A stretch of 64,000 nucleotides of DNA from assembly GCF_002531725.1 (NCBI RefSeq), contig NZ_NWSQ01000031.1:23009-87008 (forward strand), given 5' to 3'. Below, in pieces: positions 9,066 through 18,004 of the stretch (position 1 is its first letter; each line of letters opens with the position of its first letter). The translations under genes were made by a program, and so were the position numbers. This DNA is from Rhizobium sp. L43 (GTDB taxonomy: Bacteria > Pseudomonadota > Alphaproteobacteria > Rhizobiales > Rhizobiaceae). The notes under the pieces are model-generated. The model made no database searches, had not been told where the DNA came from, and was given only the letters and a program-made list of their open reading frames with translations.

Positions 9066-9503
9066 TCAGTTACGCTGCATGATCGAAAGCGGACTGGCGG
9101 GCGTCGCGCCCACTGACGTTGCCGTGTAGGCCCGGCCGAGCGCGATAGCCGGCGTGCTAATCCGTGCAAGGACCTGCCCGTCGAAGCTGTCGATCGACCA
9201 CGCAACCTCGACCGGCTTCTGATCCTTGCCGATTTTTCCATCGGCGATGACCGTGTATCCCCATCCCTTCAGCGCAGCCTCAAGAGCAGCCGCATATTCA
9301 GAGGTGTCCTTGTCGATTTTGAGCGTTGTGGTACCGGCTGGCCCGGCCTGTTCGGCGAGGCGACTTGCCATGTCGCCGGCGATGGCGCTCGCGGTGGCGC
9401 CAGTGACGGCAATCGGCGTGGAACTCGTGGTCAGTGTTTCATCCGCAGTCTGGCAGCCGGAAAGGAAGGTGGTCATGATGATGGCAGCAAGGATTTTTCT
9501 CAT
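9066..9503 (-). CDS. trbH: TrbH lipoprotein
   Basis: 145 aa with a lipoprotein signal peptide: basic start MRKIL, hydrophobic core, lipobox LSGC with Cys17. The mature part is Ala/Thr-rich with a domain containing GWGYTVIADGKIG. TrbH is a Ti/RP4 mating-bridge component needed for efficient transfer, probably a VirB7-like outer-membrane stabiliser; this role is by analogy. It lies 3 bp downstream of trbG and 14 bp before trbI. Confidence 0.9.
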   Translation of the reverse strand: MRKILAAIIMTTFLSGCQTADETLTTSSTPIAVTGATASAIAGDMASRLAEQAGPAGTTTLKIDKDTSEYAAALEAALKGWGYTVIADGKIGKDQKPVEVAWSIDSFDGQVLARISTPAIALGRAYTATSVGATPASPLSIMQRN

Positions 9504-9506
9504 CGG

Positions 9507-10319
9507 TCAACCTCCGCGCCGGATCGTGATTTTCTGCTGGCGCCAGCCGACTCCAGAGACGAGCACGGCCTTATCGACGGTGTAGTCGACGATCATCATG
9601 TCGTTCTTCATGCGATAGTTGACGATACGGTTCTGGCCGCCGCTGACGACGAACAGCACCGGCGCGTCCTGTCCGGAGATGGACCGAGGAAACTGGATGT
9701 AGGTTTTGGCGCCGTCGGAATAGACGCGCTTTGGCCGCCATGAGGCGCTACCGCTGATCGAGTAGGAAAAATTCAGCTTGTCGGGGGCGGTCCCCGGAAT
9801 GCCTCCGGTCTCAAGCCGGGCATTGATGTCGGCCAGTTTGGTCGACACATCCTCCGGATATTCAAACCCGATGCGGGCCATGTACTGGCTGGGATGGGAT
9901 TTGAGTTGGACATGATAGGTTCGCCGCGAGGTCGTGACGACCATCGATGTGACGAGGCCGGCCTCCGACGGCTTGACGATTAGGTGGATCGCCTGCCCGC
10001 CAGTTGCACCCGACGTCGCTGGCTCGACCTTCCAGCGGACCGTGTCCCCGACGAGCACATCACGGACGATCTCGCCGCCCTGCAGCTCGATATCGCAGAC
10101 CTGAAGTGGCGAGCACACCACGGAGGGCTGGGTCTCGCCAAACAGAAAGATGACTTTGCCGTCTGGCCCGGTCGTCACCAGACCCGGCGTCCCCCGCCAT
10201 TTCCGCGAGATGTTGGTCCCCTTCACCTCGTTCGACGTCATGCTCTGCGCGACTGCGCAATCCGCAAGGACGAGTCCGGCCATGCAGCCGGCGGCCGCGA
10301 TCAATCCTGTTCTGTACAT
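9507..10319 (-). CDS. trbG: TrbG (VirB9-like) outer-membrane complex protein
   Basis: 270 aa from the ATG at 10319, which has GGGGAAA upstream; an upstream in-frame start would run into trbF. The signal peptide is at 1-24 (LADCAVAQ). The VirB9/CagX family region contains GDTVRWKVEPA, TYHVQLKSHPSQYMARIGFEYPE and PKRVYSDGAKTYIQFP. The C-terminus has the paired strands NYRMKNDMMIVDYTVD. It forms the outer-membrane core complex with TrbH and TrbI. Gene order is as in Ti trb. Confidence 0.95.
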   Translation of the reverse strand: MYRTGLIAAAGCMAGLVLADCAVAQSMTSNEVKGTNISRKWRGTPGLVTTGPDGKVIFLFGETQPSVVCSPLQVCDIELQGGEIVRDVLVGDTVRWKVEPATSGATGGQAIHLIVKPSEAGLVTSMVVTTSRRTYHVQLKSHPSQYMARIGFEYPEDVSTKLADINARLETGGIPGTAPDKLNFSYSISGSASWRPKRVYSDGAKTYIQFPRSISGQDAPVLFVVSGGQNRIVNYRMKNDMMIVDYTVDKAVLVSGVGWRQQKITIRRGG

Positions 10320-10335
10320 GTGATTTCCCCTGCCC

Positions 10336-10998
10336 TTAAAGCTGTGCGGTCCAGTCGAAGTCCTGGACATAAAGACCGATCGGGTTGAGGCGGATAATCG
10401 CCTCGTCCTGCGGCGCGGTCAGCGCGACCGTCGCGATGCCGCGGAACCGCCTCGTGCCGGTCTCCTTGCCCTTACGGTCGCGCTCGTATTCGGTCCAGTC
10501 GATCTGATAGGTCTGGTTGGATAGCGCCACGATGTTGTTGACCTCGATGGCAACGGTCGACGTCTTCGCCTTTTCGAACGGCGAGTTGCCGCGAAACCAG
10601 GCGTTGATTTTCTGGGTCGAAGGATCGGACGTCCTGAGCAGCGCATAGGTCCGGTCGATGTATTGCTTCTGCACCACCGCGTCGGGCGTGATGGACTTCA
10701 AGCTGGTGATGAAGTTGCCGAGTGTCGCGCGGACGACGCGGGCATCGGCATATTCGATCTGCTGGGGGAAGCCTGCCGTCACCGATGTGCCGAGCTTGTC
10801 GACCTCGACGATATAGGGCACCAGCTTGACCTGCGTGCTGAGATACATGGCGTAGGTGAAGCCGATCACGGCCATCGACAATCCGAGAATGCCGACGATC
10901 CGCCATGCGCGCGCGGCTTGGACATAGGATCCATATCGTTCCGTCCACTCCTGCCGCGCGGCAAGGTAAGGGCTATCGGGCGGCCGGTTTGCTGCCAT
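10336..10998 (-). CDS. trbF: TrbF (VirB8-like) inner-membrane protein
   Basis: 220 aa with one transmembrane helix at about 31-52 and a periplasmic VirB8/NTF2-like domain. Recognisable parts are KLVPYIVEVDKLG, the helix VQKQYIDRTYALLR and the final strands GTRRFRGIATVAL...NPIGLYVQDFDW. It nucleates T4SS assembly at the inner membrane. It lies between trbL (21 bp upstream) and trbG (16 bp downstream) in the operon. Confidence 0.95.
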   Translation of the reverse strand: MAANRPPDSPYLAARQEWTERYGSYVQAARAWRIVGILGLSMAVIGFTYAMYLSTQVKLVPYIVEVDKLGTSVTAGFPQQIEYADARVVRATLGNFITSLKSITPDAVVQKQYIDRTYALLRTSDPSTQKINAWFRGNSPFEKAKTSTVAIEVNNIVALSNQTYQIDWTEYERDRKGKETGTRRFRGIATVALTAPQDEAIIRLNPIGLYVQDFDWTAQL

Positions 10999-11019
10999 CG
11001 CTTTTTGCCTTCCTGTTGA

Positions 11020-12198
11020 TTACTTGTCGTTTCGTTCCGGTGGCGTCTTCGGCCCGCTTTGTCCGGTTCGGCTCTGATCGAGCTTGGCGTTGGCGAGCCC
11101 CATGATCGAGCCGGCGTAAGCGCCGGGCGAACCGATCGCCTTTTCCTTGGCGGCTGAGCCAGCTGCTTTTCCGGCCGATCCGATCCCGGCTCCCATGCCG
11201 CGAAGTGCCGCGCCCGCAAAAGAGGATCCGGCCGCTCGTGCGGATTGTGCTGCCGCGGCTCCGGCTCCGAAGGCGCCGGCGGCTAGAGAGGCTGCTCCAA
11301 GTGCAAATGATGCGGCCTGCCCACCGTGACGGATGGTTTCCATTCCACCTGTGACCGATGCCCCTTGCACCACGCCTTGAATGATGTTCGGGACATACAT
11401 GGCGATAATGAAGACCACGACCGCGATCCCGGCGATCGCCAATGCGGTCTGAAACTGGTCCCCGACGTCGGGCCGGTTCGCCAGACCGATCAAGACCTCG
11501 GAGCCGATCCGCGAAATCATGACCAGAGCCATGAGCTTCATGCCGACCGAGAACGCATAGACGAGGTAGCGGATTGCGAAGTCTTTGGTGAAGGACGAAC
11601 CTCCCAATCCGAGCATGATCATTCCCGCGAGCAGACCGAGATACATCTCGACCATCACAGATACAAAGATCGCAGCAACGAGCGAGAAAGCGATCACCGT
11701 AACGACCATTGCAAACGCGGCCGAGATTGCGAGGGCGTTGTCCTCGAACAGCCCGAACTGCACCTTCTCTGACATCTTGGTCGCGACGGTCAGACCTGCA
11801 TTGAACACATCGGCTGGCGAAGCCGTGCCTCCACCGGCGCCGATCTGAAACAGGCTATCGACGACCGCCTTCGCGAACGTCGGACCCTGCGCGAGAACGA
11901 ATGCGAAGAAGCCCACGAACATGATGCGCCGGACGAGTTCAGCGAACCAGCTGTCAAGGGACGCGGCCTGAAGCGCCAGCCAGACGGCAGCAATACCGAT
12001 TTCGATCCCTGCGAGGATCCAGAACAAAGATCTCGCCGCATCCATGACGGTGGTCTCCCAACCCTTGGCTGCAGTTGTGATCTCGTTCTGGAGGGCTGTC
12101 AGGACCGACCCCTCCTGCGCTATCGCCGGCTGGAACGACACGACGATCAATGCGACGAGCACCGCAATGCCCCTGATTTTTTTGAGCTCAGAGGTCAT
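11020..12198 (-). CDS. trbL: TrbL (VirB6-like) polytopic inner-membrane protein
   Basis: 392 aa with a signal peptide (cut near AIAQ at residue 28). Five or six membrane helices follow across residues 58-275. The C-terminal tail is Ala/Gly-rich, reads GAASLAAGAFGAGAAAAQ, and is basic at the end. This is the TrbL/VirB6 architecture that forms the inner-membrane channel for DNA. The ATG at 12198 lies 4 bp after the trbK stop. Confidence 0.95.
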   Translation of the reverse strand: MTSELKKIRGIAVLVALIVVSFQPAIAQEGSVLTALQNEITTAAKGWETTVMDAARSLFWILAGIEIGIAAVWLALQAASLDSWFAELVRRIMFVGFFAFVLAQGPTFAKAVVDSLFQIGAGGGTASPADVFNAGLTVATKMSEKVQFGLFEDNALAISAAFAMVVTVIAFSLVAAIFVSVMVEMYLGLLAGMIMLGLGGSSFTKDFAIRYLVYAFSVGMKLMALVMISRIGSEVLIGLANRPDVGDQFQTALAIAGIAVVVFIIAMYVPNIIQGVVQGASVTGGMETIRHGGQAASFALGAASLAAGAFGAGAAAAQSARAAGSSFAGAALRGMGAGIGSAGKAAGSAAKEKAIGSPGAYAGSIMGLANAKLDQSRTGQSGPKTPPERNDK

Positions 12199-12202
12199 GC
12201 GA

Positions 12203-12379
12203 TCACCACTCGATCTTCATCTTCTCGCCGCCCGACGTCGGATACTCCTTCGTCGACCCAAAGAACCTTTCGTGCCGTTCTTTTGCGTTCTGTCTCTCCG
12301 AGATCAGGAACCAGAGGCCCGTCCCTCCAACAAAGATCACTGCGGCGAGGATGGCCAAGATCAGTTTCGTTCTCACCAT
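12203..12379 (-). CDS. trbK: TrbK entry-exclusion protein
   Basis: 58-aa ORF too short for most gene callers. It begins MVRTKLILAILAAVIFVG, a membrane anchor or signal segment over residues 5-25, followed by a charged stretch (ISERQNAKERHERFFGSTKE) and the tail GGEKMKIEW. Position between trbJ and trbL, size and the RFFG...GGxxMxxxW tail match Ti-type TrbK entry-exclusion proteins, which block redundant mating. The start overlaps the trbJ stop (ATGGTGA, 7 bp); trbL starts 4 bp later. The last nine residues nearly repeat the end of trbJ. Confidence 0.85.
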   Translation of the reverse strand: MVRTKLILAILAAVIFVGGTGLWFLISERQNAKERHERFFGSTKEYPTSGGEKMKIEW

Positions 12380-13176
12380 TCCACCTTCATCTTCTCACCG
12401 CCGGATGTTGATGGCGCAGTTGATTTGAAGAATTGCTCACGGCGCGCTTGCGCGAGGTCCTTGTCCGTCTGCTCGGTCTGAAGCCACGTCCCCATCATCG
12501 TCATTTGCTGGGAAACCAGTCCTCGCAGCTTCTGCATCTGGGAAACCTGCTGGGCTGCGATCTGGTGTCCGACCTGGAGCGCCTTCATTTGGCCGTCGGC
12601 CGACTCCGACATGGATCGCAGTGAACTCATCGTGCCTTCTTCCGTGTCGAACTGATCCGCTGTCAGGCTCGCCGCCTTCAGAGTGCTGCCGATCGTGTCC
12701 CGGTTCGTATCCGACCAGGACTGGTAGGTGCTTGAGAAGGATTCAGCATTGGGCAGATTGGTTTTCAGGTCCGCATAGCTTTTGAACCGCTGCTGCAGGA
12801 CATCGTCCGCATTGCCCATCGAAAACGAGATACTCTGCCCCTGATCGACAATGCTGCGTAGACGGTTGAGATCGCTTTCGACCTGACCCCAGATATGGTC
12901 GGGGAGCTGCGCCGTGTTCTGCAGCATGTTTTCGTAGATCTTCAACTGGTTCTGGATTTGCTCCGCCAACTGACCGATTTGGGTCAGCTGGTTGTCGACC
13001 TGCAGGCCGGAGCTTTTGAGAAGGTCGATGAGCTGAGCATTGTTGGCAAGCTGCGTCCATTCGGTAGCAGCGCCCGTTGCAGATCCCGCGTGGGCGGGAG
13101 CAACCGGTGACAGCGCGATTGCCGCGGTCATCGTTCCGACGATCCAGCTATTGGACGTTGAGGTGCGACGTGGCAT
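12373..13176 (-). CDS. trbJ: TrbJ (VirB5-like) pilus-associated protein
   Basis: 267 aa from the ATG at 13176, preceded by GAGGAG at 6 bases. The signal peptide ends near APAHAG. The mature protein is helical with coiled-coil character: LTQIGQLAEQIQNQLKIYENML is typical of TrbJ. The 5' end overlaps trbE by 29 bp. The C-terminus TSGGEKMKVEW is almost identical to that of TrbK, which is unusual for two otherwise unrelated proteins. Confidence 0.93.
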   Translation of the reverse strand: MPRRTSTSNSWIVGTMTAAIALSPVAPAHAGSATGAATEWTQLANNAQLIDLLKSSGLQVDNQLTQIGQLAEQIQNQLKIYENMLQNTAQLPDHIWGQVESDLNRLRSIVDQGQSISFSMGNADDVLQQRFKSYADLKTNLPNAESFSSTYQSWSDTNRDTIGSTLKAASLTADQFDTEEGTMSSLRSMSESADGQMKALQVGHQIAAQQVSQMQKLRGLVSQQMTMMGTWLQTEQTDKDLAQARREQFFKSTAPSTSGGEKMKVEW

Positions 13177-15604
13177 CGTGAACTCCTCTCGATTCAAGCC
13201 AATGGGTAGGCCAGTTCTTGCCGTGTTCCGCCTTCAGGGCGCGGATCCGCTTCAGGTCTTCCTTTCCGGATGCGCCCACAAAGCTCAGAGCCACCGGCCC
13301 GAGCGACATATCGAAGAGCCGCCGTCCGTCTGGCGTGGCGACGTAATATTCGCGCTTGGGGATGGCACCCGAGACGATCTCGATCTGGCGCTCGTTGAAC
13401 CCGATCCGCTCATAAAACTCGCGCGTGCCCGGCTCGCGTGCAGCGCCATTCGGCAAGCAGATCTTGGTCGGGCAGGATTCCTTCAGCACGTCGATAATGC
13501 CAGAGCGCTCTGCATCGGAGATCGATTGCGTCGCCAAGACGACGGCACAATTGGCCTTGCGGAGAACCTTCAGCCACTCCCGGATCTTGTCGCGAAATAC
13601 CGGATGTCCAAGCATCAGCCAGGCCTCGTCGAGGAGGATCAGGCTCGGCGAGCCGTCGAGCCGCTTTTCGATCCGGTGGAAGAGATAGGTTAGGACGGGC
13701 ACCAGATTACGCTCGCCCATGTTCATGAGCTGCTCGATTTCGAAGCATTGAAACGCCCGGAGCGTCAGGCCGTCCTCTTCCGCGTCGAGAAGCTGACCCA
13801 TCGGGCCATCGACAGTATAGTGATGGAGCGCATCCTTGATCTCGCGCAGCTGCACGCCGCTGACAAAGTCCGACAGCGACTTTCCAGGTGCCGTCGCCAT
13901 CAGCCCGATTTGGCGGGAGATCGCATTACGGTGATCAGGCGTGATGGTGACGCCTTGAAGCGCGACGAGCATTTCAATCCACTCGGTCGCCCAGGCTCGA
14001 TCGCCATCTGTCGAAAGATCGAACAGAGGGCAGAACGCCAGTGCTCTCCCCTCCCCGTTCTGATCGTTGCCGATCTCGTAGTGATCGCCGCCGGCAGCAA
14101 GCGTCAGGGGGAGGAGCGAGTTGCCCTTGTCGAAGGCAAAGATCTGGGCGAACTCGTATCGGCGGAACTGCGCGGCAATCAGAGCGAGAAGGGTTGATTT
14201 GCCCGAGCCCGTCGGTCCAAAGATCAGGGTGTGGCCGACATCGTCGACATGTAGGTTGAGGCGAAACGGGGTTGATCCCGAGGCCACCTGCATCAGCGGA
14301 GGAGAGTTCGGCGGATAGAACGGGCACGGCGCCACCGGATTGCCTGACCATACCGAGTTCAACGGAACGAGGTCCGCCAGATTGCTTGTGTTGATCAGCG
14401 GCTCACGGATGTTGGCGTACCAATTCCCGGGGAGGCTTCCGAGAAAGGCATCGGTCGCGTTCAGGGTCTCGACGCGCGATCCGAACCCCTCGACCTGGAC
14501 GAGCCGGCGGATGGCCTCGGCCTTTTCCTGCAGAGCTTCTCGGTCCTCATCAAACAGGATGACGACCGGGGTGTAATAGCCGTAGGCGACAAGCTGGGAC
14601 GAAGCCTGTGCGATGGCGTCCTCGGTCTCGGCGACCATCGTCATGGCATCCTGATCGACCGATCTGCTCTGGGTCTGGAAGAGCTGATCGAAGAATGGCC
14701 GAACCTTCTGCTGCCATTTCTTTCGCGTGCGCTCGAGCTTCTGGCGCGCCTCTTCCGCATCCAGAAAGATGAACCGCGACGACCAGCGGTAGGTCAGCGG
14801 CATCAGGTCGAGATTGTTGAGGATGCCGGGCCAGCTTTCGGCCGGCAGGCCATCGATCGCGACCACGGCGAGGAACCGGTTCTCGACCTTCGGCGTCAGG
14901 CCATGCTCGAGCTCCGCCGTCGCCAGCCAGTCTAGATACATCGGGACTTCGGGCAAGCGAACGGGATGGCTCTCCCCGGTAATGCAAAAGCGGACGAACT
15001 GTAGGAGATCGTCATAGCGTGCGACCCGCTCCCCTCCCCTCTCGCGGACTTCGCGGGTCTGCATGCGAGCAATCGACAGCGTGTTGGCGAGGTACTGTTC
15101 GATTTCCCGGATCGCATTGCGGAACACAAACAGGACAGTGTCCGCATAGGATTTCTTCCGGCTCTCCTCGTCCGAGTAGATGTATTTGCTGAGCGCGGTC
15201 TTCTTCGACTCGAGCGGCCGGTAGGTGAGAATGATGGCGTGCTTGCTCTCGAAATGGCCCTGCTCGCGCCGGAAGTGCGTCCTGCGCTCGGCATCGATCG
15301 CGCGAGTGACAGGGTCTGGAAAATGGCACTGGTCTGGGGACGGATAATCAACCGTCGGCACCCGGATCGCCTCGACCTGGATCATCCAGCCGGTCCCCAG
15401 GCGCGAGAGGATCGCATTAATCTGCCGGGAAAGCTCATTGCGTTCGAGGTCGGTGGCGCTTTCGGCGTCCGGGCCGGCAAAATACCAGCCGGCCATCAGG
15501 CTGCCGTCCTTCAGGAGGAGAACGCCGTTATCGACCAAGCCGGCGTAGGGAACGAGATCGGCGAACGAGGGTCCGGTCGTGCGGAAACGTTTGAGGGCAG
15601 CCAT
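13148..15604 (-). CDS. trbE: TrbE (VirB4-like) conjugation ATPase
   Basis: 818 aa from the ATG at 15604 (AGGAGA 6 bases upstream). The N-terminal CagE/TrbE domain is followed by a RecA-like ATPase with Walker A GPTGSGKST and Walker B SLILLDEAWLM, plus the sensor segment VVLATQSISDAE. It energises pilus biogenesis and T4SS assembly at the inner membrane. Length agrees with Ti TrbE. It follows trbD by 10 bp and overlaps trbJ by 29 bp. Confidence 0.97.
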   Translation of the reverse strand: MAALKRFRTTGPSFADLVPYAGLVDNGVLLLKDGSLMAGWYFAGPDAESATDLERNELSRQINAILSRLGTGWMIQVEAIRVPTVDYPSPDQCHFPDPVTRAIDAERRTHFRREQGHFESKHAIILTYRPLESKKTALSKYIYSDEESRKKSYADTVLFVFRNAIREIEQYLANTLSIARMQTREVRERGGERVARYDDLLQFVRFCITGESHPVRLPEVPMYLDWLATAELEHGLTPKVENRFLAVVAIDGLPAESWPGILNNLDLMPLTYRWSSRFIFLDAEEARQKLERTRKKWQQKVRPFFDQLFQTQSRSVDQDAMTMVAETEDAIAQASSQLVAYGYYTPVVILFDEDREALQEKAEAIRRLVQVEGFGSRVETLNATDAFLGSLPGNWYANIREPLINTSNLADLVPLNSVWSGNPVAPCPFYPPNSPPLMQVASGSTPFRLNLHVDDVGHTLIFGPTGSGKSTLLALIAAQFRRYEFAQIFAFDKGNSLLPLTLAAGGDHYEIGNDQNGEGRALAFCPLFDLSTDGDRAWATEWIEMLVALQGVTITPDHRNAISRQIGLMATAPGKSLSDFVSGVQLREIKDALHHYTVDGPMGQLLDAEEDGLTLRAFQCFEIEQLMNMGERNLVPVLTYLFHRIEKRLDGSPSLILLDEAWLMLGHPVFRDKIREWLKVLRKANCAVVLATQSISDAERSGIIDVLKESCPTKICLPNGAAREPGTREFYERIGFNERQIEIVSGAIPKREYYVATPDGRRLFDMSLGPVALSFVGASGKEDLKRIRALKAEHGKNWPTHWLESRGVHDATSHLNVQ

Positions 15605-15614
15605 CAGGTCTCCT

Positions 15615-15899
15615 CTAGTATTTGCGCCACGGCGCGGCCGTTGGACGGTAGCGGGGCTTGTAGGAAATGTGACGGGCATAGACCTGCCGCATAAGCGGAT
15701 CGGACTTGGCCATCATGCGGAGTACACCAACGATGACGATCCAGACCGCAACGCCAAAGAGAGCGGAATACACCGTCAGCACGACGAAGATCAGGATCAC
15801 GGCCGCAAGCCCAGTAATCAGCACCAGCTCGCGGTCGGCGCCCATCAGGAGGTTCGGACGCGACAGCGCGCGATGAATGCGATTGCGGCGGAGGCTCAT
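15615..15899 (-). CDS. trbD: TrbD (VirB3-like) membrane protein
   Basis: 94 aa with two closely spaced hydrophobic helices (about 31-72: LITGLAAVILIFVVLTVYSA, GVAVWIVIVGVLRMM). The ending YARHISYKPRYRPTAAPWR is typical of TrbD. The ATG at 15899 shares one base with the trbC stop (TGATG). VirB3-like proteins work with VirB4-like ATPases, and here trbE follows at 10 bp. Confidence 0.93.
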   Translation of the reverse strand: MSLRRNRIHRALSRPNLLMGADRELVLITGLAAVILIFVVLTVYSALFGVAVWIVIVGVLRMMAKSDPLMRQVYARHISYKPRYRPTAAPWRKY

Positions 15900-16273
15900 C
15901 AAGCCCCCTCCCCTTCGCCGCTCGATTTGAGGCGTGTGACCTGCTCCGGGGGCAGGCCGATCGACGCACCGGTGGCGCCAAACAGACCGACGATTGTCGT
16001 CGCACCGAGCAGAATGCCTGCGACCAGGACCACGTACATCAGCCTACGAGCGAAATCGTTGAGCTCGCCACCAAAGATCAACATGCCGCCGGCGATCGCG
16101 ACAGCGGCCAGAGCAATGTAGCCTGCGACCGGACCCGTGATAGATTCCTGGATCTGCTCGAGCGGTCCCTCCCACGGAAGACTTCCGCCGGAACTGGCGA
16201 ATGCAGGCGAAGCAGCGACGATCGCTGCGACAGCGATAACGGCAAGTGTCAGGAATGATCTCTTATGCGGCAT
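15899..16273 (-). CDS. trbC: TrbC prepilin
   Basis: 124 aa with a long signal sequence (cleavage near AFAS, residue 27). Two hydrophobic helices follow (AGYIALAAVAIAGGMLIFGG and LMYVVLVAGILLGATTIVGLFG), the VirB2/TrbC pilin architecture. The C-terminal tail after ATGASIGLP is probably removed on maturation. In RP4 the mature pilin is cyclised by TraF, and a traF is present at 2.6 kb. The start overlaps the trbB end by 11 bp. Confidence 0.94.
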   Translation of the reverse strand: MPHKRSFLTLAVIAVAAIVAASPAFASSGGSLPWEGPLEQIQESITGPVAGYIALAAVAIAGGMLIFGGELNDFARRLMYVVLVAGILLGATTIVGLFGATGASIGLPPEQVTRLKSSGEGEGA

Positions 16274-17234
16274 CGCGGCTCTCCTCTGCGTAGGGTTCCG
16301 TTTGGTACTGGCCGCCTGCGAAGCGGGTGACGTGAAGGATTTCGCTGATCCGCCGGCCCTTGGCCGTTCGCACGATCGAGATGATCAGATCGACGGCGTC
16401 TCCGATGACAGCCTGCATCGGCTGATGGCTGGCCTCGGCGGTCAGCTGCTCGAGGCGCTGTAGTGCAGAGCGTGCGCTGTTGGAGTGGATCGTTGCGACT
16501 CCTCCGGGGTGTCCCGTATTCCAAGCCTTCAGCATGGTGAGCGCTGCGCCGTCGCGGACCTCGCCGACGATGATCCGATCCGGTCGGAGGCGCATCGTGC
16601 TCTTCAGGAGACGCGACATGTCGACCGCGTCGCTGGTGTGCAGGCTGACTGCGTTATCCGCAGCGCACTGGATCTCAGCGGTGTCTTCAAGAATGACGAG
16701 CCGATCGTCGGGAGAGCTCGATACAATCTCCGCGAGGATTGCGTTGGTGAGGGTGGTTTTGCCCGAGCCCGTGCCACCGGCGACGAGAATGTTGAGCTTA
16801 GAAGCTATTGCGCTTCGGATGATCTCGGCATGCTTTGCCGTCATCACATTGCTCGATACGTAGTCATCCAGAGGAATAAGGCGAGACGCGCGACGACGGA
16901 TCGTGAAGGATGGTGCAGACACCACCGGGGGCAGCAATCCCTCGAAACGATGCCCGCCGATTGGAAGTTCGCCCGAAACGATCGGACGATCATCATCGAC
17001 CTCCGAGTTCAAGACATGGGCGACGCTCCCGATGACGGTCTCGGCCGCAGAGCGTGTCATCTCGCCAGCTGCGGCCATGCCGTGGCCGAGCCTTTCGATG
17101 AACAGGCGACCATCAGGATTGAGCATGATTTCGACGACGCTTGGGTCTTCAAGTGCGATGCACAGATGATCTCCCAGTGCGTTTTGCAGCTTACTGACGA
17201 GACGGGGGAGTGAGCGGTTTTCGGTGCTAAGCAT
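16263..17234 (-). CDS. trbB: TrbB (VirB11-like) secretion ATPase
   Basis: 323 aa from the ATG at 17234, the length of Ti TrbB; the longer open frame upstream overlaps traI. Motifs in order are Walker A GGTGSGKTT, the Asp box RLVILEDTAEIQ, Walker B/switch RIIVGEVRDGAA and the His box HPGGVATIHSNSA. It is a hexameric traffic ATPase at the cytoplasmic face of the mating apparatus. It starts 2 bp after the traI stop, so it is co-transcribed with traI. Confidence 0.97.
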   Translation of the reverse strand: MLSTENRSLPRLVSKLQNALGDHLCIALEDPSVVEIMLNPDGRLFIERLGHGMAAAGEMTRSAAETVIGSVAHVLNSEVDDDRPIVSGELPIGGHRFEGLLPPVVSAPSFTIRRRASRLIPLDDYVSSNVMTAKHAEIIRSAIASKLNILVAGGTGSGKTTLTNAILAEIVSSSPDDRLVILEDTAEIQCAADNAVSLHTSDAVDMSRLLKSTMRLRPDRIIVGEVRDGAALTMLKAWNTGHPGGVATIHSNSARSALQRLEQLTAEASHQPMQAVIGDAVDLIISIVRTAKGRRISEILHVTRFAGGQYQTEPYAEESRDAA

Positions 17235-17236
17235 GA

Positions 17237-17863
17237 TCAGGCCGCTTCCTTCTGATGGTGAGAGAAACTCGACGAGTAGATGCTGGGGCGAAGTCGATCG
17301 AAGCTCACCCAGTCTGCGGGGAGCAGGCCGGCGACGCTCTTCGTTTCGTTGATCTGGGCAGGTGGGCCGAGGCGTCTTAGCGGCCAACCGGCCCGACGGA
17401 GGATGCGCTCAAGCCTGACATCCGTTGCGGTTACAATTTCTCGGTAGCCATTCAGGATGCTCCACTCGATGATGCCGGCGAACATGGCGAGTGTTGCTGA
17501 GTGGAGGCCCGCTTGCTCCCGCTCGGCAGCCGCGTTCGTATCCACGCAAAATCGGGAACTTTCGATCATCCGATGGTGAGTGGCGAGACCGTCCATCTCC
17601 AGGAGTTGAGGAAAAACCTTCTCCAGCATCGTGCCGCCGGTCGCCGGCAAGAGCCGAGCGCATCCAATCACTGCGTCAGAACGGTCGATGCATAGGACGT
17701 ATGTCGGGCTTAAATTGTCGAAGCTGTCTATTTCGAGACCTGATGTGCAACGAACTGTCCATGCCAAGCGACCGCGGAAAATGCGGGCGCGGAGCCTGTG
17801 CATTTCGTGGATGAGGCGGCGCTCAACTTCGCTCTTTGGGTTCTTGATGGCGACGACGCGCAT
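17237..17863 (-). CDS. traI: TraI acyl-homoserine lactone synthase (LuxI family)
   Basis: 208 aa with the LuxI signature residues: R and F in RLRARIFRGRLAWTV, D in SFDNLSPTYVLCID, GCARLLPATGG, and ESSRFCVD. It makes an AHL from SAM and acyl-ACP; the acyl chain cannot be read from the sequence, but 3-oxo-C8 is made by Ti TraI. AAGGGAG precedes the ATG at 17863 by about 9 bases. It is the first gene of the trb operon, transcribed away from repA, and is expected to be activated by TraR. Confidence 0.95.
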   Translation of the reverse strand: MRVVAIKNPKSEVERRLIHEMHRLRARIFRGRLAWTVRCTSGLEIDSFDNLSPTYVLCIDRSDAVIGCARLLPATGGTMLEKVFPQLLEMDGLATHHRMIESSRFCVDTNAAAEREQAGLHSATLAMFAGIIEWSILNGYREIVTATDVRLERILRRAGWPLRRLGPPAQINETKSVAGLLPADWVSFDRLRPSIYSSSFSHHQKEAA

Positions 17864-17925
17864 CGAGCAAATCTCCCTTGCGTTGGTGACGCATGGAGGT
17901 TTGCCGGGGCCGAGAAGTTCGATCT

Positions 17926-17943
17926 ACTGCCAAAAGTGTTAGC
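17926..17943. promoter_or_regulatory. Candidate TraR box, traI-proximal
   Basis: 18-bp sequence ACTGCCAAAAGTGTTAGC sharing the 12-bp core CAAAAGTGTTAG with a second copy 79 bp away. Dyad symmetry is partial (CT..CA / TG..AG). It lies 63 bp upstream of the traI start. Ti plasmids carry paired tra boxes in exactly this interval, but their sequence is a GTGCAGATCTGCAC-type palindrome; the present motif differs, so the assignment rests on position and repetition. Confidence 0.45.
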
Positions 17944-18004
17944 GAGTGATTCTCGCCGAGGCATGAGTTTTTGTGCATCGGACCGCGCTCAGGCCATCGA
18001 ATTC

